From Chytridium lagenaria (lineage: Eukaryota > Chytridiomycota > Chytridiomycetes > Chytridiales > Chytridiaceae), in contig JAHLKC010000106.1 of the NCBI GenBank assembly GCA_025449115.1, positions 1 to 64,000 on the forward strand: DNA of 64,000 nucleotides, in the 5' to 3' direction. The notes beneath the pieces are model-generated. The model saw nothing but the letters and a program-made list of their open reading frames with translations, was not told the origin of the DNA and did not search any database. This document shows, piece by piece, positions 11,036-21,300 of the stretch. The translations under genes were made by a program, and so were the position numbers. Every line of letters begins with the position of its first letter. Position 1 is the stretch's first letter.

Positions 11036-11101
11036 AAATTGATGGGGCAAGCAACAACATAAATTATTAGCAGCGGTTACTGTTGCTTGCCCCATTAAAT
11101 T
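11036..11101. repeat. Short palindrome at the right end of the DNA transposon
   Basis: An extra inward copy of the terminal repeat (GATGGGGCAAGCAACA, 11041-11056) faces the true right end (TGTTGCTTGCCCCAT, 11081-11095), separated by about 24 bp. Together they can form a long hairpin. It may be a subterminal repeat of the element or a tiny deleted derivative inserted near its end. Confidence 0.65.
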
Positions 11102-11103
11102 TA

Positions 11104-12432
11104 CGGTAGAGACTTACGCGCCAGTGATGAAAGGGGCAACCTTTCGGACAGCCCTCGCAGTGGGAAGCTCACGAGGGGATGGTCTTACGCCAATACAACG
11201 TCAAGACGGCGTTTCTCGCTGGCAATCTCAAGAAGGAGATATACATCGAGCAACCAGAAGGTTTTGTGATTGTTGGGAAGGAAGATTGGGTTTGTCTTCT
11301 GAAGGTTTGAAGCAATCACCTCTTGGATTAAACAAGGTGTTGGATGAGTTTCTCATCTCGATAGGCTTCGCGCGTTCGCTCTCGGATCCCTGTCTTTACT
11401 ACCGACGCAACGACGAGAGGTTGTCTTTACTGGTTGTCTATGTTGATGACCTGGTGCACGCTTGTCCTGATCAGGAAGAGGCGGACGCGTTTCCGTCGGT
11501 TTATGGTCACAAGCCAGGGGGAGCCAAGATACGTGATCGGAACCCAAGTTCGCTACAATCAGCATGAGAGGCATGTGCATATCAAACAAGAGGCCTATAT
11601 CAACTCGATGGCGAAGAAGCTACGCGTGCCAGAAGGGCATCTCAAGAAGCGCCCGCTAAGGCCAGGAACGCGCCTCAGACGCGTTGAAGACAACGGGACT
11701 CCACTGGAAGAAGTGGAGGGACTGAACCGTGGTCAGTTCATTTATTTACGCGATGGTTAATTCGCGTCCCGACGTGGCATTTGCAGTTGGAATGCTGGCG
11801 CGCTATCAGACGAGTCCTGGACACGAGCACTGGGAGTGTGCGCGTGAGTTAGTCGGGTACACAGTTGACGCGCAGCTTGGGCATAAGCTATTCGCGTCAA
11901 GAGGACAAGCTGGAGCTTGGAGGATTTAGTGACGCGGATCTTGGGAACGATCCGGACGAGAAAATTTTAATCAGTGGACTCGTCATCATGCTGAACGGAG
12001 GAGCTGTGATGTGGTGAGCGCATAAGCAAGCGTCCGTAGCTGTTTAAAGCACAGATGCCAAATACGTCGCGTTGAGTGAGGCATTCTCGGAGCTCATCTG
12101 GTTGAAGCAGCTCCTAGAGGTAATAGGATACTCTTTTGACGATCCACCAACGCTTTGGTGTGATAATATGGCAGCAGAGGCCTTTGCAAAAAAACCAAAT
12201 CATCAGCTCGAGGATGCGACACGTAGATCTTTGATTCCACGCGGTTAGAGATCGCATTGCCGAGCGTTTGCTTCAGGTGGAGCACATTAGAACCAAGGAA
12301 CAGCCTGCAGACATGCTTACTAAAGGTCTGGCGCGTAGGTTTGTGAACGCGTGAGGATGGTAGTCGTTGATGATAACGTGTCAGAGATGTGGGAGCCAGA
12401 GAATCGTGAGTAAAGTTCACCAAAGGGGAGAA
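11104..12432 (+). pseudogene. Family B copia pol remnant, right piece (RT and RNase H)
   Basis: The reverse transcriptase cut at 3184 resumes here. Visible pieces are ETYAPVMK, QYNVKTAFLAGNLKKEIYIE (about 11190-11250), SDPCLYYRRNDERLSLLVVY with VDD directly after (near 11440), RPDVAFAVGMLARYQTSPGH near 11770, and RNase H pieces (LNGGAVMW, KYVALSEAFSELIWLKQLLE, LWCDNMAAEAFA). Stops and frame changes are frequent, more than in family A, as expected for the oldest layer. It ends at a purine tract AAAGGGGAGAA just before 12433. Confidence 0.8.
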
Positions 12433-12510
12433 TGTTGGTTTCGCTCACTAATTAATAACATAAAAAAAGGATAATAAGATAAGTAAATTCAAGTCAAGTC
12501 AATAAGCAAG
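12433..12510 (+). repeat. Start of the family B 3' LTR
   Basis: TGTTGGTTTCGCTCAC directly follows the family B polypurine tract, so this is the expected LTR start. A related start (TGTTGGGCTTTCGCTC) appears at about 12881, after a transposase relic. That suggests an interrupted or second related LTR. I could not fix the right end. Confidence 0.5.
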
Positions 12511-12880
12511 TCATGCCTCTCATCAATCCTGCATTCCAAAGGCTACACCTGGAAGGTTTTCAAACGACATGCCATTCAAGTCAATAAGCTTGACGTTATA
12601 CGCTTCTGGAATGAATTAAACGAACTTCCATGGATTAGTCACAACCTAGTTTTTCTTGATGAGGTTGGCTTTGACAATCGTGACATAATACAACGGAAAG
12701 ACTTTGGTATCAAGATTACGGAACGTTTTGCATTATAATTCGAAACTAATGTGTAGGGAGATAAGTTATTCTTCCGAGGTGAATTTATACGGAAGGCTGG
12801 GACACCTTGTAATTGGAATTCACGGTGTAAGAATCATCCCAACAGAAGGAACTTTTACCAGACACATTTTTCTGGACTGA
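12511..12880 (+). pseudogene. Tc1/mariner (DDE_3) transposase relic
   Basis: One frame reads a helix-turn-helix tail (SSILHSKGYTWKVFKRHAIQ), a linker with FWNELNELPW, and then the catalytic start LVFLDEVGFDNRD, which is the DDE_3 'DE...DNR' pattern. Further right, in shifted frames, come LFFRGEFIRKAGTP and IGIHGVRIIPTEGTFTRHIF, equivalent to the family's 'lGiHGv...eGtfnr..F' segment. The N-terminal domain and the C-terminal third are missing and the frame contains stops. Confidence 0.6.
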
Positions 12881-13756
12881 TGTTGGGCTTTCGCTCTTAA
12901 TAGTCGTAAGATATATATTCTATCTTATTAATTGTTTCATATTTGTATTTAACATAAGTATTTGAATTCATAGGGATTCAAATATTACCTACAGTCTTTC
13001 ATCACTGGGCATCCGTGTCATCTTTTTACCTGCATACTGCCCATTTTCAACCCAATCGAAATATTTTTTGGTCTCTTAAAAACAAAGATGAAGCGGATAT
13101 ATCTTGAAAATGCGAAGGCTGGTCCCTCCTCAACAATCTTGCAAGTGATGGAACCCTTTTTGCAATACCGTTATGATTTTTCGAATATTTCTGAAAGCTG
13201 CTGCTACCTTCTGTGGGGTTTTGCTCCCAACGTGGCATTTAGGCAGTGTACATCTGCTTATGGATTTTCTGATCACGATGACGACGCACCGACGACTCTT
13301 TCTCGCTATCCTCAGGAAGGAACTGCAGTAATGGAAAACAAATAAAATTGATGTTATTGATAAAGGGTTTCATTTCTGATACATTTTCAATATAAATGAA
13401 TAGGAGGCGATGGAACTATGGCAACATGTAGAAATTGAGATGATAGCGAAGATAATAGGCTGATATTGATAATAGGAAAGTATAGGAGAGACAAAAACAC
13501 ATGAAAGGAATTGAACCTAACAAATAAAAAAAATGGACAGGAAAAAAAGAAGGGCTCAATGATCCACATCAGCTTGGTCCACCACCCGTTCCAAAATATA
13601 GCTTCCGTATACACTGAGGTATTGAAGAGAAATTTTGAATCACGTCGTCATGCTGCTGAATGTTGTGCTCATCTTGAACTTCTTCATGAAACAGCGGTTC
13701 AAACGCCTCGTTAATCAAGCTTAGAAGTCGATACGTTGCAATGTTAAGGTTATTTG
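12881..13756. other. Unassigned repeat-rich stretch
   Basis: It begins with an LTR-like TGTTGGGCTTTCGCTC. Short open frames occur on both strands (for example 13088-13345 plus), but none shows a recognisable domain or splice structure. No gene is called. Confidence 0.3.
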
Positions 13757-14131
13757 TATAGGGGTTTACGGGGCTCTTTGTAATTATAGTAATAAACTTA
13801 ATAAACTAATTATTGTATAATGAACTGGTAAACGAGGTCTCCAGAGGTGACGACCAATTAATACTGATGACAACTAACTTATTATTAATATAGCTTAAAA
13901 CAATACATTATGATATGTGGGTGGCACTCCTAGCCTAAGGTCTTCTGACCGTGCATCCCTCATTGTCCCAAAACTAAACAGAATAAATAAACTACGGGCG
14001 GGGTTTAAAACATATCAAACTGACAACTTTTAACTTAAGGAATGAAGGCAAGAATTTAGACGGGGGCAACAATAGACTTGAACAAATTTAAATGCGGGTG
14101 AGTAAACAAACTAGAAAGATGAAACCCAACA
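13757..14131 (-). repeat. Solo LTR of family A, inverted orientation
   Basis: This is the reverse complement of the family A LTR, ending GAAACCCAACA at 14131. It is flanked by a perfect 5-bp duplication ATTTG (13752-13756 and 14132-14136), and no internal element sequence is attached. It is therefore the product of LTR-LTR recombination. With the duplication taken into account, the first two bases are TA instead of TG, so one terminal base has mutated. Confidence 0.85.
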
Positions 14132-14136
14132 ATTTG

Positions 14137-17100
14137 CCTGTTAAACTTGCGCTTTCAAGCTCCCTTTATACGCTTAAGATTATTCGAATACCGCCCCAGC
14201 AACCTTATCCCTGAAAGTGTTTCTTTAAAAGCTACTTTGGTCGCCACTTCAAAATGCTGATGGGCAGCCTCAAAGTTGTCGGCGGGTTTGAAATCTCATA
14301 ATGTCCTCAAGTTGCGAGGGATACAAGATAGGACCCTCTTGCTAGTCTTTTGGTCAACTAACAATTGTAGCCGCCAGATGAAACCATGCATGTGTCAAAT
14401 TATATATGTACAGTTTTTTTTTACGTACTGCAAAAAACCGTTCAGAAATAGTTTTTCCTTGTGCATTTCCATCAGCCGAGCTTGCTACATTTGGTTAGAA
14501 GTGCTGTAATACTATATAATATAATATTTACAATTTGCTGGATACCTTTGGCATTTGTTGCACCGGAACGATCCACGTTGGTTTCTTCAACAGTATCTTC
14601 ACAAGTTTGTCCTATGTCCATAAGCGTGAACATGTATTGTTAACATTTTTCCTCTGCTATTGGTGGATCTATAGAAGGTCATCATATGGCAGTAGGACAC
14701 CTTCTGGGAAACTAAGATGCCCCTTCCCGTCACTGAAGGTAACAAAGTTGCTCAAGTGTGAGATTATAAGATAGTCTCACCTAGAGACATGAACGTGTTG
14801 CTTATATAAACGTCGTGCTGTGAAGTTCTCCCTTTGACCCTCTGCTATTCAAGCCTTGACCATAGTAAAGACAGAGTTCACTGTGCTGTGCTGCCATCAA
14901 CTTGTCCGTACTATAAGGTGGAATTGCGACTGCAGCTCCTCTTTTGCTGAGGCAAGAATTTTTTGCTCTGTACAGCTCTGCTGTTCTCGTGAGCTTTTAT
15001 CATGGAAAGGGAAGGGAACTAAAAAAGAATAACAAAAAGAAAGAACCTAGAAGGGATCACACTTACCTAGGTAGAAAGGGCTACGAGGAGGGAGTCTCTC
15101 CCCCTCTAAGGAGTATCCTGGACCTTCACAATCATCTGTCATCCGTTTTACCTCTTTCCTGCTTCCTCCCTTGTCTGTCTACGGCTCCTCTCTGGTCGCA
15201 TTCCCTGTCAAGGACAAGTAGACAGCTCAGATCATCGTAATGAAAGCAGTACTATGTGGTTTATCCAAGCAGGTCTCTGTAAGGGGTTCTTGCCATGAAG
15301 GCGAAATCACTCTGGTTTACCCTTACTTAGACTCAGTTGTCTTGCCCTAGCGTTGCAGAACCCCAGCAACGTCCAATCCTTGAACGCCTCACAGGATACT
15401 CAAACAAAATATGTAATGAAAGGGTAGGGAGAGCACAACACAAGGCTGGCCCTAGAACGAGGTCTTTATCTCCCATTTACAAAATTCAATTTGGGGCATA
15501 TATAAACACAAACACACGACTAAACACAAACAACATAAACACAAGCCTGCTGTCAACTCCACACACATAATAGGTCTCCACTTGCACTAGAAAAGGGCTA
15601 ACGCAGCCATGTGGGTAGACAAGAAGGGGAGAGACAAAGGGTAACGAGATGTGAGGTAATTACACAACAACTAGAAGCTACAAGTACTTACGCACTTGTG
15701 CCTGTTCAGTGGAGTTTGCTTCATAGCTTCACAGTACCCTAATTATATTCCTTGTTCCCGTTCCATTCTTTTCCCTCTTGTGGTTTTTCATAATTTTTCT
15801 TCATAGATACAAGAGAGGTTATATAGAGGGAAGGGCGGTTGACGTGGTATGCCAACTAATGACATGCTACCACGTTGGTCGAGATACCTGTTGTTGTTCT
15901 TTGATTCCCCTTAATGTAATGTTTTATTATTGGTAGAAAGTTGAATAGATTTACGTATACCTCTGTAGTCCTGGATTGATCCCACCCATACATCCAGGCA
16001 TGGCTGCCCTTGGGCCATGCTTTCTTCATTCTTCTGTTATTCAAAATTGTGTTATTTAGTTGTACCTGCGGGCGCTCAGGGATTACGCCGCTGAGGGAGA
16101 CTACACCTTGAACCAAGACAATTGAGTCTAAGAAGGCCTGAGCCCTGGATAGTCACCTCTGTGGCATGATTCCTTCGAAGGTTTGGGTAGTATAGCCACC
16201 TCTGTTCTTTTCTTGATTGCGATGACTGGCTATCTAGTTGCCTGTGAGTGGGAGTGCGGCATGAGCAGGGCCTTAGGTAGAAGAGATCAGATGAGAACAT
16301 GTTAAAACGACTTATTGCGGCGATTACGTGGCCTTGTACACTACTAGGAGCGGGATGGACTCCCTCCTTGATGACCCTTCCACTCTGGCGCGTTGGATCT
16401 CCGCCTGAGTACCTTTTTCCTTCTTTTTTCCTTCCTTTCTTTCATTTAGATTAGTTTTAGAGCAGAACCACAGCAACTTAAATCCCCGCTGTCACTGAAG
16501 GCAGAATAGGGCTTGACGCTTGATCTAGGAGTACCTCCTAGACGCTAGTCTCGTCACCTATTATGTGGTTCTCCACCTCTGTATGCCAGGGCTTAGCAGA
16601 GGGGGCCATAGAGAGAACTTCACACAACACGTTAACGTTAAAATGATTATAAAGCAGATACAGAGACCTGACACATTCCTTGGAGCAGGATGGGGTCCCT
16701 TCTCGCAGAACTCTTTCCACTTGTCACTTTGGACCTAGTTATGAGGCACTCTCCCTTCTTTATTCCCTTTATTATTAACCATGTAGAAGACACTGGAATT
16801 ATAGCAACTTAAATACCCGCTGTCACTAAAGGCAGAATAGGGCTTGACTCTTGATCTAGGAGTACATTCTAGACTCTAGTTCCGTCGCCTATTATGTGGT
16901 TCTCTACTTCTGTATGCCAGGGCTTAGCAGTGGAGGCCACTAGAGAGAGCTTCACACACAAGTCAGCAACAGTATACTCCATTCTCACATCCCACTCCAT
17001 GTTCCATTTTTTTCCTCTGGCACTGTTACGAGTAGCTTGGCTTACGGTTTAGCCTGTTCCCGGACATGTGATTAAAAGTTTTGAATGCTGTCAGCAGGAA

Positions 17101-18332
17101 TTATCTCCCTCGCCGTTGGCTTTGGTTTGGTTTCCTTGGAAATCTTTGAATTTGAATACCACAACTACATTCAGAAGAAAATTCCTCAATATTGATGGAT
17201 CAGACAGTGTCTTCCCTTTGGCAGAGCCGCAGAGCGTTTCGCTTTCTTGGTAGGTGGTTGTAACTACACTAAGAGTGCTTGACGAGAGGATGTCAACATT
17301 AGGTGCTGGATCAACTGGATCTGCTGCCATCAGTGCTGGCATGAATGGCGAATTCATTAGGCGAGGAAGGATCGTTCGGCGTATTCAACGGATCGTGGCA
17401 GGCATTTAAAGCTGCTCTTTCAATGGTTTTAAAAAACAGTAGATGTTGAAGACTCCTCGCCTAGCATCTTTCCGCAAACATGACAATATGACAGGAAGGA
17501 TATCTGTAATTGCAAGCAACAGCGGATTTACCGCATCCTTTTGATGAATCACCACCCCCCACATATTTGGGTGAAAGAGTTCTCAGAGGGATCATCGGAT
17601 CAAAGAAAGATTCACTCTGGGCCATCGCCCCGTTGTTAATTATTTATCTTTGTTTATTTGTTTATTGAACTCTTAAAATATGGACTTGTTATTCTACTAG
17701 AGGATGAGGAGCCTATGAACTACTTCACGGAGGAAATAATACATCAGTTTTGTAGCGGAGACTTTGCACGCCAGACTCCAATTTTGTTCTGTTCCCGCAA
17801 TAATACAAACATAAACATATCCCAAGAGGTTATTTATCTGCAGAAGGAAAACCAACGTATAATACTCAAGGATTTATATGAATTTAGTTTGCATAAATGA
17901 TTGGATCAATCAAAACAGCTCGTGTGACGTCAATGTCTAATAGTCGACATTCTTTTTTTTTTCTTTTTTTTTTTTTTAAAAAAAAGAATTAAACATATTG
18001 TTGAAAGAGGCCTTTTCACAAGGAAAGTTAAAGCTGGACTCGAGCGAGTCCGTCTTGTTCCTGCAACATTGCCTTCCATCGGCATACCTCTCTAGGACGA
18101 AAAGAGAGAGGCTGGTGTCTGATATCGAAACGCGTAGCAAGCGGTAACTGCTGCTGGGGGTTTATACTTGGAAAAAGATATTATAAAAAGGGAAAAATCT
18201 TGAAAAGGGAGGCTAGCTTTTTTTGTCTTTTTGGTAAGCGAGCTCAAAGTATCACTGGCGTTCGTTCCTCCATTGACGAGTGATTGTCTTCGCAGGAGTG
18301 ATCTAAATAGAGGCTTTGTGATTGTTTGATGA
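14137..18332. other. Gene-poor stretch, probably old repeats
   Basis: 4.2 kb in which I recognise no domain. Short open frames (14276-14643 plus, 14944-15240 plus, 15856-16300 minus, 17068-17357 on both strands, 17658-17900 plus) have no convincing motif or splice partners. A direct duplication lies at 16341-16965, and a long T/A homopolymer run at about 17950-17988. The texture suggests decayed mobile sequence. Confidence 0.4.
16341..16965. repeat. Diverged direct duplication, about 330-bp unit
   Basis: 16341-16670 and 16675-16965 align along most of their length. The best-conserved blocks are GGCAGAATAGGGCTTGAC, TTGATCTAGGAGTAC, CCTATTATGTGGTTCTC and TGTATGCCAGGGCTTAGCAG, each present once per copy in the same order. 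The copies differ by scattered substitutions and small gaps. Confidence 0.8.
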
Positions 18333-21300
18333 ATGGACAAACGGAGTGAGAATGAGGGGTATGCAGGGGCTGGACGACCGCCTCTTATACCTGTTGGGAG
18401 GGGACGTGGGAAAGGCGATGCGAGTTTGTTGAGAGTTGTAGTTAAACGGCGATCTTTGGCTGTTGCTGAGGCGAGTGGAAATGTTGGTGTTGATGTTGGT
18501 GGGAGTGTTTCGGCAAGTGGAGCAGGGATTGGTGATGACGCTGCTCCGCTCGCCGCCGGCAGTGGGAGTGGAACATCGAATGAGGCTATTAAGATTGATG
18601 ACGTGGAGGTGGTGAAGGAGGAGGATGCGGAAGAGGCGGCAGTGGTGGAGGACACAGTGAGGAAACGGAATCCGGGGCTATCAAGTCGTCGAGCAGTCGG
18701 TATTCCTCCCTCCATCCAAACCGTTGAATCTTTCGACGTCCCATCCCCACCCCCGACGCTCTCAACGAAAACGAAGACGAAAGCACAGCCGATGAAATGG
18801 AAGCAGGCGAAGAACTTGCAGACGAGGAAGTCGGGTTTCCCGTCATCGACGAAGAGGAAGACTTAGAACGACGTCGCCGCCGCAAGAAGCGGAAGAAGCG
18901 GAAGAAGGATACCGTTGATCCACCCAAAAAGAAGAAAAAGTTTAGCCTCGCACCCAGGAATTGGGTTGATCGGCTACTTTTCTTATGGGGTTTCAGGTTG
19001 TTACAGAGGATTCGTCGACAGGAGGATATTCACGACGTGCCGTTGCATTTGAAGAGCTCAGAGACGGCAAAATTTACGGGTGATGCGTTGGAAAGGACTT
19101 GGAACGAGGAAGTGAAGCGATGTAGTGGCGGAGGATTGGAGAGAGTGGCAACGGAGAGTGCACCACCAAGCAGATTCTCAAGAGGCGAAGCGCCTTCGAT
19201 GGGGTCCACCTCTTCATCTGGGCCGGGGGTTGCCCCCGTATCAGTCGCAGCAATGGGACAACAAGGGAGGGGAAGTTCCGATAAAACCTTTATATCTCTT
19301 CCTGACGAATCTGATGCATCGTCAGAACCAAAACGCAAAACTCCAGTACCCCGCAATGATGTCGAGCGTGGTCCAGTCAGGTGTAATGGAAAACCTAGAC
19401 TCCGTCGTGCATTAAACCGGGCGTTTGGAGTGAGTTTCTCGTTACTTTCGATCTGGAAGGCGCTTTGGGCGTTGTTTACGTGGCTGGGGGCTTATGGGAT
19501 CTTAAAGTGGGTTATCGACTGGTGTGAGACTAGGAAGAACGGCGGGGAAGTGAAAGCGTTTCAAGGTCATTTGCTGGCAGTTGCGCTCTTCGCAAGTAGC
19601 AGTCTGTCGAGTCTCTGTTTTCATCAGCTTTCCATACAGTGTACAAGGATTGGCGTGCAGGTAGGCTATACATTTAGTTGTCTTCTATGCGAGAGAAAGC
19701 TTTTTCTTACCTCTTTAATCTGATATCCCGCGGCCTTTTTGCTGTTTCCACTCTATCTCACTTAAACACCTTTTGACGCGTTCTTTTTATAGTGTCGAGC
19801 TGCATTAATGGTGTTGATTTACCGGAAATCATTGAGGTTGAGCTACGTGAAGGGTGGAGTTGGGGATATCGTCAATTTAATCGCAAATGAATGTAACCGT
19901 GTTGCGGAGGCTAGCGTCACATGGCATTACATGTGGTCTGCTATCGCCGAGTGTGCTAGTGAGTCTTTCTCAACACATCAGTCACATCCGTATGCGTTTA
20001 CTAACTATTGCTAAAGTCATTATCGCTCTCGCCTTCTACGACATTGGCATTGCCGCTCTCCCCGCTTTTTTCCTAATTATGTTTATCCTCCTCCCTCTGC
20101 AATATCTCATCGCCGTACGCGCTTCCGACATTTCCATCCGGTCCACCGGGCTCATCACCAAGCGCGTCCACCTTATGTCTGAGCTGTTAACTGCGATAAA
20201 GCTGATTAAATTTTACGCCTGGGAAGGACATTTTGTGAGAAGGATTGATGAACAGCGTGGGAGGGAGATGGGTGAGTTGAGGGCGGCTATGATGTTGAGG
20301 GCGGCGAATTGGATGGTCGTGTTTATTGCACCAGTTTTGGCGACACTCGGATGTTTGCTTGTGGCTATTTATACTTGGCCAGAGGGATTGACTGCTGCTT
20401 CGGTGTTTACGCTGTTGTCGTTGTTCAATACGTTGAGATATCCTTTGCTTCTGTTACCTAATGCTGTTAGGACGTATAATGGTAGGTATTTTTTTTCTTT
20501 TGAACAGGCTTTCGTATTTTGGTTAATTCAATGTTTCCTTTGCAGGTGCGACTTTCTCGTTTCAGCATTTGGAGGATTTCTTTAATCTCCCAGAGGTTGA
20601 TGCACCTGTTCCAAAAGCTCCACCCGCCGACGATCCTGATTTGTTGATTGATATCGTGAGTGTTTAAATTTTTTGGCTTTGTATTAATTGTACGCGTTTA
20701 GAAAAATGCAAACTTCGTCTGGGACGGTGAACTGGACCATCCTTCCATCCTAGATCTTTCTCTTGAAATCCGCCGAGGTCAGCTTATTGCCGTTGTTGGA
20801 GACCTCTCCTCTGGAAAATCTCTTCTTGCTGCTATTCTTGGTCAAGTTAAACGTAGAACCGGGTCTATGTATTCCTACGGCACATGTGGGTACGCCCCTC
20901 AAGAGCCGTGGCTTATCAATGCCACTATCCGCGATAATATTGTCTTCGGCCTCGAATACGACGAGCAGCTTTACCTCGACGTGATCCGGATGTGCGGCCT
21001 CACCCGAGACTTGATGCTCCTCTCTAACGGCGACGATTCCATAGTGTCCGATCTTAACCTTTCCCCAAGTCAACGGCAACGGCTTTCTCTCGCTCGATGT
21101 CTGTACCATAACCCCGACCTTGTTCTTATTGAGGACTGTCTGAGTGACTTTGATCAAGCTCACGCCAAGAGGCTCTTTAAAGAATTTATCCGCAACAATC
21201 TTTTGAAGAAGGGGAAGGCAGTTGTGCTCGTGACGCAGCAGAAACAATTTTTGCCAGAATGTGACTTGATTTTGGTGTTAAAGGGGGAGAGGATTATTGA

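Larger units (their letters stand above)
3187..11101 (-). mobile_element. pogo-like (Tc1/mariner superfamily) DNA transposon, interrupted by a copia element
   Basis: The ends are 17-bp inverted repeats: ATTTTAATGGGGCAAGC at 3187-3203 and its complement at 11085-11101, with one mismatch. They are flanked by the dinucleotide TA at 3185-3186 and 11102-11103, the target duplication typical of Tc1/mariner and pogo elements. Family B reverse transcriptase stops at the left flank and resumes at the right flank. Removing the nested copia element (3673-8861) and its 5-bp duplication leaves about 2.7 kb, a normal length for a pogo element. The decayed transposase lies on the minus strand. Confidence 0.75.

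Noticed and set aside
13088..13345. Plus-strand 85-residue open frame near the solo LTR
   Set aside because: No recognisable motif, no splice partners, and it sits among repeats.
17950..17990. T-run followed by A-run resembling a hairpin terminator
   Set aside because: It is a homopolymer junction in a eukaryotic genome, with no gene ending beside it.
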